A DNA stretch of 64,000 nucleotides from CAYTRP01 sp964625145. Lineage in GTDB: Bacteria; Sumerlaeota; Sumerlaeia; SLMS01; JAHLLQ01. Position 1 is the stretch's first letter. Each line of letters opens with the position of its first letter. The translations under genes and the position numbers were made by a program. The DNA is taken from assembly GCA_964625145.1 (NCBI GenBank), contig CAZVAQ010000001.1:4648-68647 (forward strand), read 5' to 3'. Below, piece after piece: positions 1 through 7,001 of the stretch. Below the pieces are notes generated by a model. It ran no database searches. It had not been told where the DNA came from and saw nothing but the letters and a program-made list of their open reading frames with translations.

Positions 1-2
1 TG

Positions 3-104
3 GAGGGAACGCTGCTGGGGATCGACGAGGACGGGCGCCTGCTGATCGAGAGCCGGGGTGCCGTCACGCCGGTTGTGAGTGGCGAACTGAGGCAACCTTC
101 CTAG
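3..104 (+). CDS. birA: Biotin--protein ligase, C-terminal fragment
   Basis: The gene is cut by the window start and only the last 33 codons are visible, in frame 3, ending at TAG 102-104. The peptide contains LLGIDEDGRLLIES followed by a short strand and SGEL. This matches the small C-terminal SH3-like domain of BirA-type ligases, which attach biotin to the carboxyl-carrier subunit of acetyl-CoA carboxylase and close the active site. The catalytic domain lies upstream of the window. The next gene follows 60 bases later on the same strand. The call rests on one short domain, so it is moderate. Confidence 0.6.
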   Translation, partial: EGTLLGIDEDGRLLIESRGAVTPVVSGELRQPS

Positions 105-163
105 GCCGGGAGGCTGCGTTTCCGATTGTCGGTCCGGATTAGTTGGCCCCATGCTCATCCATT

Positions 164-1093
164 ATGAGCAAGATCCGCGAACTGGCCCTGCGTGTTGCCT
201 ACCTGACGCTTCCTTCCCTGATGGTTGTCCTGGCGGCCATGGCTGTGATCGTGGCCAGGGGCGAGGCGCTGCCGATCAGCTATGGCAAGGTGGCTGGCTA
301 TCGCGACGCCACCGGTGTGAGCGCCGAGGACCGTCTGGCGTATCTGGCCACGTTTGAGAGGGCGCTGCACGAGGAACGCGCGCGCAATGCGCTCCCCCGC
401 CTTGAGCGTTCGGCTGCTCTTGATCGCGTCGCCCAGGCCTATGCGGAGGACATGGCCAGCAGGCGGTTCTTCGACCATGTCTCCCCCGATGGCAAGGGGC
501 CATCCGACCGCGTGGCATTGCACTCGCCAGACGCGATCATCTTTGGCGTGCGGGAGAACTTGTCCTATGCTCACTCGAGTCATCCCGATCCGGTGTGGAT
601 GCGCGCCCAGCGTGCCCACGGGGCATTGATGGACTCGCCCGGTCACCGGCAGAATATCCTGCATCGCGACAGCACGCATGTGGGCATCGGGATGAAGTCC
701 ATCTGGCGTGATGGCGTGCTGGTGGATTATGTCGTGCAGTTGTTTGGGCATGACGTGGGCACCTGGACGATGGGACGGCCGCGCCGCACGGTCGAATCCG
801 ACCGCATGCTGCTGTTGCCCATCCGTCTGACGCGGCCGGACGTCGAGTTCATGCTGGACAGTCCCGACGATCCGCATCGCTTGTACACCAACCTCTACTC
901 CAACAGGACGCTCCACTTCGAGGGCTCCGTGCGCTTGAGGCCTGATGCGAGTGGTGCCAACCTGGAAGTGCCGGGCCTGGCGCCGGGAACCTATGCCATT
1001 CATGCACGACTGAAGGGAAGGACGCGCGGATGGTATCGCGTGCTGCAGTTTGAAGTGGAACCCGCCCCAAGACATGCCATGGGTGCGCCCTAG
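164..1093 (+). CDS. CAP-domain (SCP/PR-1-like) exported or membrane-anchored protein
   Basis: The product is 309 residues from ATG 164. A TTG seven codons upstream (143) is possible but would put residues ahead of the membrane segment. A hydrophobic helix at about residues 8-30 serves as signal anchor. Residues about 60-190 form a CAP domain: a helix with LDRVAQAYAEDMASRRFFDH, then GVRENL, then a GALMDSPGHRQNILHRD segment with HVGIGM and a closing YVVQLFG strand. CAP proteins are extracytoplasmic and many bacterial members have no known substrate. The C-terminal 100 residues look like a beta-rich extension of unknown role. It may be co-transcribed with the GH18-like gene 21 bases downstream. 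Confidence 0.8.
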   Translation: MSKIRELALRVAYLTLPSLMVVLAAMAVIVARGEALPISYGKVAGYRDATGVSAEDRLAYLATFERALHEERARNALPRLERSAALDRVAQAYAEDMASRRFFDHVSPDGKGPSDRVALHSPDAIIFGVRENLSYAHSSHPDPVWMRAQRAHGALMDSPGHRQNILHRDSTHVGIGMKSIWRDGVLVDYVVQLFGHDVGTWTMGRPRRTVESDRMLLLPIRLTRPDVEFMLDSPDDPHRLYTNLYSNRTLHFEGSVRLRPDASGANLEVPGLAPGTYAIHARLKGRTRGWYRVLQFEVEPAPRHAMGAP

Positions 1094-1114
1094 ACCAAAC
1101 AGGAGATCGATCGG

Positions 1115-4100
1115 ATGCCGTCAAGAACCCGAGGGGGTCTGGCAATTGCCGGTGCCCTGCTGCTAGCCAGCCTGTCTGTGAGCCAATTGGCTGCGCAGGA
1201 ACCGACCAACGCCATCAGCGATGAGTTCATCACGTTGGGGTATGTGCAGAGCACCACGGCGTCGTGGGGGTACCACTATCATGCCATGACGCACCTGGCG
1301 ATGACCTTCACGGACTTCGATGCGAACGGGAACCTTGTGAACCCGGGGAGTTGGACGAACCGGTCGATCCTGTTTCGCCCGGGGGGAAAGGCCGATCGCA
1401 ACGGCACGAAAATCCTCCTGACGATTCGCAACCAGGACTTCAGTTCTTCAGTGATGTCCAGCGTGATGCTTGATCCGGCCAAGCGCGCGAACCTGATAAG
1501 CAAGCTTGTCGCCCTGGTGGGCAATGACCCGGGATGCCACGGGATCAACTTTGACTTCGAACCGGTGCCGTACGGCGCGGGAGTGGGCTCGGCAATCGTT
1601 GACTTCTCGCACGAATTGCGAGCGGCCATGCCGGACAAGGAGCTGTCGAAGTATGTCGGCCCGACGTACTCATCGACAAGCTGGCCAAACCTGCCGGGGC
1701 TGATGGAAGCCCTGGACTATGTGAACATCAGTTGCTATCCCTATTCGGGAAGCTGGAGCGCGACATCGCGCGCCATCGCGCCAATCACACAGGATGGCGG
1801 ATCACGAGGCTATCGCGACAACACCGACTTGTTCATGCAGAACGGCGTGCCACCAAACAAGATGGTGCTGACGCTGGCGTCCTACGGTTACAGCATGGTG
1901 ACAACCTCGACGGCGTATGGTGCGAACAAGGTCTCGAACCTGAGCTCGATCGGGTACACGCAGGGGCGCTTTGCGACGAGCCTTGGCACCCCGCAGAGAA
2001 CGCGCAATTACAAGACGCTGCAGGAATCGTTGTGGTACACGACGCCCCGGGGGGTCGGTGAATACAATCATTACAATTATGATGATGAGTTTACAATCGG
2101 CCTGAAGATCCGTGGCGCGCGCAATTGGCACGGCAACCAGTACACGGGCCAGCGCCTGCGCGGCGTGGGCTTCTGGTCGCTGGCTTGGATGGGGCCGAAC
2201 TTCCTGGGCAGCTATGCCTCCACGGACCTGGAGACCGGCAGCACTGGTGTGTTGAAGACGCGGACGTATCCAATGGTGTACCAGGAACTGCAGGAGACGC
2301 TCTCGCGACCGGGAACCCGCGAGTTCGTCCTGGAGAAGTGGGAGTATGACAGTGCCTCCATCTCCGCTTCGGATCGCAACCGATGGGACCGGTGGCGGGA
2401 TCCGAAAGACAGCGAGGACAATATCGGTGTCGTCTCGGGGCAGACTGGCCGGAGCATCGTGGCAACTCCCGGTAGCAACAAGCCACCGGCCAGCAACTAT
2501 TGCCTGCAACTCAGCTATGGTTTCACAAGCGATGCAAACAGCCGGTTGTTCTATCGTTGGGAAATCCTGGGCGATCATGTATTCACCACGACGCGCGATG
2601 TCTTTGGAGCAGTGGGTCATGTCCCCGCCAATTCGACGGTCAAGGTCAGCATGCTGGCCCCCGGGGCGGCCGGCCGCTCGATCCGGTTTGTCGCCATGGA
2701 CGCAAAGGGCGAACTGGAGACGAGCAAAGCGTTCCCATTGTCGGCAGGAACATGGACGACGCTCGAATGGGACCTGTGGGATGACAGCCCGGGCAATATC
2801 CTCCCCTATACGACCAACCACGATCAGTACCTGAGCGGTAATGGAATTCTGGACAGCGCGATGGTCGTTGACATCGATGGAGACGGCACGACGACGACAG
2901 ACATCGTGCCGGCTCGCGACATCGCCGTGGTGGGTTTCCTGATCGAGTCCAATGGCGTCAGCGGCAACGGGCTCGTCTATCTGGACGAGTTGCGCTACTC
3001 GCCAGGTCCGCGTGAGGGCCGGCAATATGTGATCAACGAGTTCCGCTATCACGACACGACAAGGCAATACATCGAGATCCACGGGCCGGCGGGGCCGATC
3101 CCCAGCGGGTTGCAGTTGCGCGTGGCGACGGGAGCCAGCGGCGCGGTGACGGCATCGATTCCAGTAGCGGGGAGCATTCCCGATTCGGGCGATGGCACGG
3201 GCCTCCTGCTGATTGGAACGTCCTCTGTCCCCAATCGGAACATCACGGCGGCCAATGGATTCCTGAATGCGGTCACTCCCGCTGGCATGCAGCTCATCGA
3301 CACGCAGACTGGATATATTCACGACGCGGTGACCTATCGTGCCTACAGTGGAACCGGTCGCCTTGATGGTCCGCGAATGGCACTGGTCACCGGCAACGGC
3401 TACCCGTGGCTCGGCGAGGCGAACACTGGCAGCGGAACAGTCGCCACCGATCACTATGGCTTCTCGCGCTATCCCGATGGGGCAAATACTTGGATCAATG
3501 GCGCGGACTTCGGCTTGGCCGTGCCGACACCGGGCAGCTCCAACGGTGGCTCCATCAAGGAGGCCGATCTGCCCGTGACGTTTGACTTCCAGACCGTGCC
3601 ACCGGGCGCGTTCCAGACTTACCAGCCGTTCACCCTCGCGAACCCCGTTACGGCGGGACTTCCAGCGTCACCCAGCGGCGGGCTGGCGCATCGATGCGTG
3701 GATACGGGAGGCGGTGGTGTCATCTCCTTCATCGGTGATCGCGCGCTCGGAGAGAGTGGCCAGGGCTATCGCGTGACCGGCGAGTGGTTCATCCCCGCAT
3801 CGAACGTCGGAACCCCGGTGCAGAGTGTCGCCGTCGGCTTCTGCGGCAGCCAGGGGACTACGTTCTTCACCGCATCGCCGGCGAGCAGCGGATTCGAGGA
3901 CGGCTATTGGCTGATCTACGAGAACCGCGATGGAGCCGCCCTGAACGACGGCCGCGCGGATCACCCGGGCACATTCGAGTTCGTGATGGCGACGAACAAT
4001 GGTGTCTCCCCCGCGCCGGTGCAGTTTCTGGGATCAGCGACACGCGCATCGGCCGGCATCGGCGAGGGGACTTGGGCGCCGTTCGAGTTGGTCATTGATC

Positions 4101-4324
4101 CAACGGTTGAGCCGGCGGGTCAGTTGACGGCAAAGGTCAACGATACGGTGGTCTACGATGGACCAATCCCCATCGGCGGCCCAACGCGCGGAGCCGTACA
4201 GATCGGTTTCCGCGAGAACCACGCGGGCAACCCCGTCGCATCAGAAGGGACCTGGGTGGACAACTTGCAGATCAGTCTCCTGACACCGGTGGAGCCGCAG
4301 GTGGACATCTTTCGCGTGTACTGA
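1115..4324 (+). CDS. Exported GH18-like glycosidase with C-terminal beta domains
   Basis: The product is 1,069 residues from ATG 1115, with AGGAG at 1101-1105. A signal peptide occupies about residues 1-28, ending near LAAQ. Residues about 35-380 resemble a glycoside hydrolase family 18 barrel: ITLGYVQ as the first strand and CHGINFDFEP at 141-150, the equivalent of the DGxDxDxE signature. Its last Asp (147) and the catalytic Glu (149) are kept and the third Asp is Asn. YVNISCYPY and VLTLASYGYSM match later strands. The remainder, about 680 residues, is predicted as carbohydrate-binding or lamin-tail-like beta modules. The substrate could be chitin or peptidoglycan-type glycans. The protein ends EPQVDIFRVY, similar to two other exported proteins in the window. 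Confidence 0.72.
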   Translation: MPSRTRGGLAIAGALLLASLSVSQLAAQEPTNAISDEFITLGYVQSTTASWGYHYHAMTHLAMTFTDFDANGNLVNPGSWTNRSILFRPGGKADRNGTKILLTIRNQDFSSSVMSSVMLDPAKRANLISKLVALVGNDPGCHGINFDFEPVPYGAGVGSAIVDFSHELRAAMPDKELSKYVGPTYSSTSWPNLPGLMEALDYVNISCYPYSGSWSATSRAIAPITQDGGSRGYRDNTDLFMQNGVPPNKMVLTLASYGYSMVTTSTAYGANKVSNLSSIGYTQGRFATSLGTPQRTRNYKTLQESLWYTTPRGVGEYNHYNYDDEFTIGLKIRGARNWHGNQYTGQRLRGVGFWSLAWMGPNFLGSYASTDLETGSTGVLKTRTYPMVYQELQETLSRPGTREFVLEKWEYDSASISASDRNRWDRWRDPKDSEDNIGVVSGQTGRSIVATPGSNKPPASNYCLQLSYGFTSDANSRLFYRWEILGDHVFTTTRDVFGAVGHVPANSTVKVSMLAPGAAGRSIRFVAMDAKGELETSKAFPLSAGTWTTLEWDLWDDSPGNILPYTTNHDQYLSGNGILDSAMVVDIDGDGTTTTDIVPARDIAVVGFLIESNGVSGNGLVYLDELRYSPGPREGRQYVINEFRYHDTTRQYIEIHGPAGPIPSGLQLRVATGASGAVTASIPVAGSIPDSGDGTGLLLIGTSSVPNRNITAANGFLNAVTPAGMQLIDTQTGYIHDAVTYRAYSGTGRLDGPRMALVTGNGYPWLGEANTGSGTVATDHYGFSRYPDGANTWINGADFGLAVPTPGSSNGGSIKEADLPVTFDFQTVPPGAFQTYQPFTLANPVTAGLPASPSGGLAHRCVDTGGGGVISFIGDRALGESGQGYRVTGEWFIPASNVGTPVQSVAVGFCGSQGTTFFTASPASSGFEDGYWLIYENRDGAALNDGRADHPGTFEFVMATNNGVSPAPVQFLGSATRASAGIGEGTWAPFELVIDPTVEPAGQLTAKVNDTVVYDGPIPIGGPTRGAVQIGFRENHAGNPVASEGTWVDNLQISLLTPVEPQVDIFRVY

Positions 4325-4349
4325 TGTGGAGCACAGCGAGTTGAAATGA

Positions 4350-4382
4350 CCGAGCCCCTCCCGACTTTGCGGAGGGGCTCGG
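4350..4382. terminator. Bidirectional intrinsic terminator
   Basis: A perfect 12-bp stem CCGAGCCCCTCC / GGAGGGGCTCGG with a 9-base loop lies between two convergent stop codons (4324 on plus, 4414 on minus). The flanks are only weakly T-rich, so it may act with Rho or as a bidirectional block. Confidence 0.75.
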
Positions 4383-4413
4383 TGGCTTTATCATCGATGC
4401 AGAGAGTACATCC

Positions 4414-5466
4414 TCAGCGGCGGTTCTTCTTCTCCAGCTCCTGGCGCAGGGGGAGGCAGAGGATGGCGAAGGGCTTTGCGCGGAGGCGGCCGATGGGGAT
4501 GAAGGGGCACATCTCGCAGCGCTTCTGCGGTTCCTCCGCGCACATCTCGCACAGGCCATACGTGCCGGCCTCGAGGCGCTCCAGGGCGCGGGTCACTTGC
4601 GACAGCCGTTCCTCCTCATAGCGCCTCGTGACGAAGGTCGTCTCCAACGCGGAGCTATCGGTCGCAGCATCAGCTTGATGGTTGGAGAAGCTGCGGCTCA
4701 TGTTCTCTTCGCTGGAGGTCGCAATTTCGTTCATGACCGCCAGGTCGCGCAACAGGCGCGAGCGCTCGCTCTCCAGAATGTCCTTGAGCTCGCGCAACTC
4801 CGCCTTGGAGTAGGGCGCCTTGCGCTTCTTGACTCTCCGGGGAGCTGACGCAGGGGCTGTCTCCTTGGCGGAGCGCTTGCCACTCTTGACGATGCTGCTG
4901 ATCTTGCGGGTCTCGGCGAATTCGGCGGCCTTGTGAACGGAGGAAGGGACGGCCGAACCAGTGCCCTTGCGCAGTTCCTCGGCGGCCTCGCGGGACTTGG
5001 CCTTGGTGTCCGCTGCGCGCATGGCAAGCAGCTTGGCCAGCTTCTCCTTGTTGGAGAGCGGCTTGGCGGGGGCCTCCGGTGCGGGGGCTGCCTTGACCGG
5101 CTTGATGGGCTTCTTGCCGAGCAGTTTCTTCAGGGTGGCGGACTTCCCCTTGGCGGCAGGAGTCTCCGCGGCCTTGGGAGCCGGAGAAGCCTTTGATGCG
5201 GCCTTCTTGGAGCCCTTGGTCGCCTCGGCCTTCGACTTGGTGGCCTTGGGTGCAGGGGTGCTTTGCTCCGCCTTCTTGGCGGGGGCTTCCTTCGGGGCGG
5301 TCGCCTTGGCCGGAGCGGCCTTCGGGGCTTTGGCCTTCGCCGGTGGAGTTGGGGCCGGCTTGGCTGCCGGTCTGGCCGTCTTCTTGGCGGGGGCCTTTGG
5401 CTTGGCGGGTGTCGCGCTCTTCTTCGCGGCGGGCTTGGGGGTGGCGGCGGCTTTCTTGGGGGTCAC
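4414..5466 (-). CDS. DksA/TraR-family protein with a Lys/Ala/Pro-rich N-terminal tail
   Basis: The product is 350 residues from a GTG at 5466. Residues 1 to about 210 are low complexity, built of KPAAKK and PAKAKA-type repeats, strongly basic and like histone-H1 tails. Residues about 219-350 form a DksA/TraR domain: a long coiled-coil (ELRELKDILESERSRLLRDL), a second helix (RYEEERLSQVTRALERLEAG), then TYGLCEMC and RLRAKPFAILC. DksA proteins insert the coiled-coil into the RNA polymerase secondary channel and tune transcription with ppGpp. The zinc finger is unusual. The family pattern CxxC-x17-CxxC is replaced by Cys306/309 and Cys317/320 in two CEMC motifs, with a single Cys337 where the final CxxC should be. 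It is the last gene of a DUF167-PNP-DksA run, 51 bases after PNP. Confidence 0.8.
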   Translation of the reverse strand: MTPKKAAATPKPAAKKSATPAKPKAPAKKTARPAAKPAPTPPAKAKAPKAAPAKATAPKEAPAKKAEQSTPAPKATKSKAEATKGSKKAASKASPAPKAAETPAAKGKSATLKKLLGKKPIKPVKAAPAPEAPAKPLSNKEKLAKLLAMRAADTKAKSREAAEELRKGTGSAVPSSVHKAAEFAETRKISSIVKSGKRSAKETAPASAPRRVKKRKAPYSKAELRELKDILESERSRLLRDLAVMNEIATSSEENMSRSFSNHQADAATDSSALETTFVTRRYEEERLSQVTRALERLEAGTYGLCEMCAEEPQKRCEMCPFIPIGRLRAKPFAILCLPLRQELEKKNRR

Positions 5467-5517
5467 TGGGGGGGCGCTCCTTGGCTCGGGGCGTGGGGGA
5501 TGGGGCAGAAGAGGAAC

Positions 5518-6336
5518 TCAGAGGCGCTCGATGACGCCCAGGACGATGGCCTGGCGGTCGGCTTCGCGGCTGTTGGCCACTTCGATGATTTCGGCCACGG
5601 ACACCGGGACCAGCGATTCGGGGTAGCATTCGTCCGTCACGGTCGACAGGCCCATGACCTTCATTCCAGAATGGACGGCGACGATGTTTTCAGGGACCGT
5701 GGACATGGAGATCATGTCGGCGCCGATGCGCTGCAGAGCGCGGTATTCCGCGCGCGTCTCCAGATTGGGGCCGGTGACGGCACAGACGACGCCGCGCTGC
5801 AGGCGGATGCGCTTGTCGAGGGCCACTTCCTCGGCGATGTTCATCAGGTCCTTGGAGTAGGGCTCGCTCATGTCCGGGAACCGCGGCCCGAGGCGATCGT
5901 CATTTGGCCCGATGAGCGGGTTGTCGCCCATCAGGTTGATGTGGTCGCTGATCAGGACCAGCGCGCCTTTCCGGATCAGCGGGTTCACGCTGCCGACGGC
6001 GTTCATGATGATGACGGTGTCCACGCCGAGGGCCTTCATGACGCGCACGGGGAAGGTCACCTGCTCCAGCGTGTAGCCCTCGTAGCGGTGGAAGCGGCCC
6101 TGCATGACCAGGGCGTCCTTGCCGCCGAGCTTGCCGCAGCACAGGTAGCCCTTGTGGCTCTCCACCGTGGAGACGGGGAAGTGCGGGATCTCACCGTAGG
6201 GGATCTTGACGAGGCCCTCGGGCTTGTCGCCGAGCTCGCCCATGCCCGTGCCACAGATGACACCGACGCGGGGCTGGATCTTGATGCGGCCCTTCAGATA
6301 CTGGGCGGCTTCCTGGATTTTGTCATAGAGGTTCAT
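5518..6336 (-). CDS. Purine-nucleoside phosphorylase
   Basis: The product is 272 residues from ATG 6336, chosen over an upstream TTG (6345) because this ATG overlaps the DUF167 stop as ATGA. The enzyme phosphorolyses purine nucleosides to free base and (deoxy)ribose-1-phosphate in the cytoplasm. Motifs in order are VICGTGMGELGD (phosphate loop), VMQGRFHRYEGY, MNAVGSVNP, DHINLMGDNPLIGPND, VTGPNLETRAEYRAL and GADMISMSTVPE. The base-recognition segment reads STVTDECYPES, with Asp where trimeric 6-oxopurine PNPs usually have Asn. MTAP-type enzymes also carry Asp there, so specificity may include 6-aminopurines. Family membership is secure and the exact substrate is not. Confidence 0.9.
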   Translation of the reverse strand: MNLYDKIQEAAQYLKGRIKIQPRVGVICGTGMGELGDKPEGLVKIPYGEIPHFPVSTVESHKGYLCCGKLGGKDALVMQGRFHRYEGYTLEQVTFPVRVMKALGVDTVIIMNAVGSVNPLIRKGALVLISDHINLMGDNPLIGPNDDRLGPRFPDMSEPYSKDLMNIAEEVALDKRIRLQRGVVCAVTGPNLETRAEYRALQRIGADMISMSTVPENIVAVHSGMKVMGLSTVTDECYPESLVPVSVAEIIEVANSREADRQAIVLGVIERL

Positions 6337-6665
6337 GATTGGCAAACGACCTTGGCCTTTTGGTTTTTGGAGTCAGGTGCGGCCTCGAGGAGTTCGGCGG
6401 CCTGCTCGGCGGTGAGACCCTCGACGGCCACGGTCTTGTCGCGGGACTTCTCGCCGCGCGTAATGGCGACGGCCGACCGGGGAACGCGTAAAATCTGGGC
6501 AAAAAAACGGATCACGGCGTCGTTGGCCTTGCCGTCGACGGGGGGTGCCTGGATGGCGATTTTGAGGCGTTCGGCGTGGGTCCCGGCGATGGCGCTTCGG
6601 CGGGCTCCCGGCTGGACGTGAACGTCCAGTTCAATGCCCGATGAAGTATTTCGCAAACCCAACAT
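6333..6665 (-). CDS. DUF167 (YggU-family) protein
   Basis: The product is 110 residues from ATG 6665. It shows the family pattern: IELDVHVQPGARRSAI, then LKIAIQAPPVDGKANDAVI and VAITRGEKSRDKTVAVEGL. The family is a small alpha/beta fold of unknown biochemical role, widespread in bacteria and often beside YggS/YggT genes. Its stop overlaps the ATG of the PNP gene by the ATGA arrangement, so the two are probably translationally coupled. An in-frame open extension upstream to 7829 has no family similarity and runs antisense to alaS, so it was discarded. Confidence 0.9.
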   Translation of the reverse strand: MLGLRNTSSGIELDVHVQPGARRSAIAGTHAERLKIAIQAPPVDGKANDAVIRFFAQILRVPRSAVAITRGEKSRDKTVAVEGLTAEQAAELLEAAPDSKNQKAKVVCQS

Positions 6666-7001
6666 TTTCAATTGATTATACGCTTGATACGGAATGGCCT
6701 TACGCGGCGGAGGCAGGAGGGTAGGTTGGCGCCCAACCGTGTCAAGTGCAAACGGGGGCGAGGAGCTGGGCATCTCTTGCCGCCAGTTCAGAGTGCAATT
6801 GACGCGACTCATTGACTTGCCGGGCCGGCGCCAAGCACTCTCAGGGCGTGCGCTTGGCTTAAGGCGCGGCGGGCGGGACTTGGCAGGCACGGAAGCCTGC
6901 CCTACGTTGGCCCTTTGCGCTTGCTCGCGGGCATGGCGTGGCGCGAGAACCCCGCTCCCGTCTGATGGCGGCGGGGTATTCATGGTGCGATCGGTGACCC
7001 T
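6666..7001. other. Divergent intergenic region between DUF167 and alaS
   Basis: This 336-bp non-coding stretch must hold the promoters of the minus-strand DUF167-PNP-DksA run and of alaS. The only clear structure is the GGCAGGC palindrome at 6876-6908. An AT-rich patch (TTGATTATACGCTTGATAC) at about 6671-6690 is a reasonable place for the leftward promoter, but I could not fix both hexamers. No T-box fold was recognised upstream of alaS. Confidence 0.5.
6876..6908 (+). repeat. Dispersed palindromic repeat, copy 1 (upstream of alaS)
   Basis: The core is GGCAGGC (6882-6888), six bases, GCCTGCC (6895-6901), inside GGACTT...CCTACG. The reverse complement of 38996-39025 is nearly identical over 30 bases, with one indel and two substitutions. 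The hairpin lies about 95 bases upstream of the alaS start. Confidence 0.75.

Noticed and set aside
4850..5466. Low-complexity repeat tract that looks like a DNA minisatellite
   Set aside because: It encodes the Lys/Ala/Pro tail of the DksA-like protein in one uninterrupted frame. Antisense Gly/Leu-rich frames there are shadows.
6666..7001. Possible T-box or other leader riboswitch upstream of alaS
   Set aside because: No T-box consensus, specifier loop or terminator/antiterminator pair was found. The visible hairpin is a copy of a dispersed repeat also present upstream of fabI.
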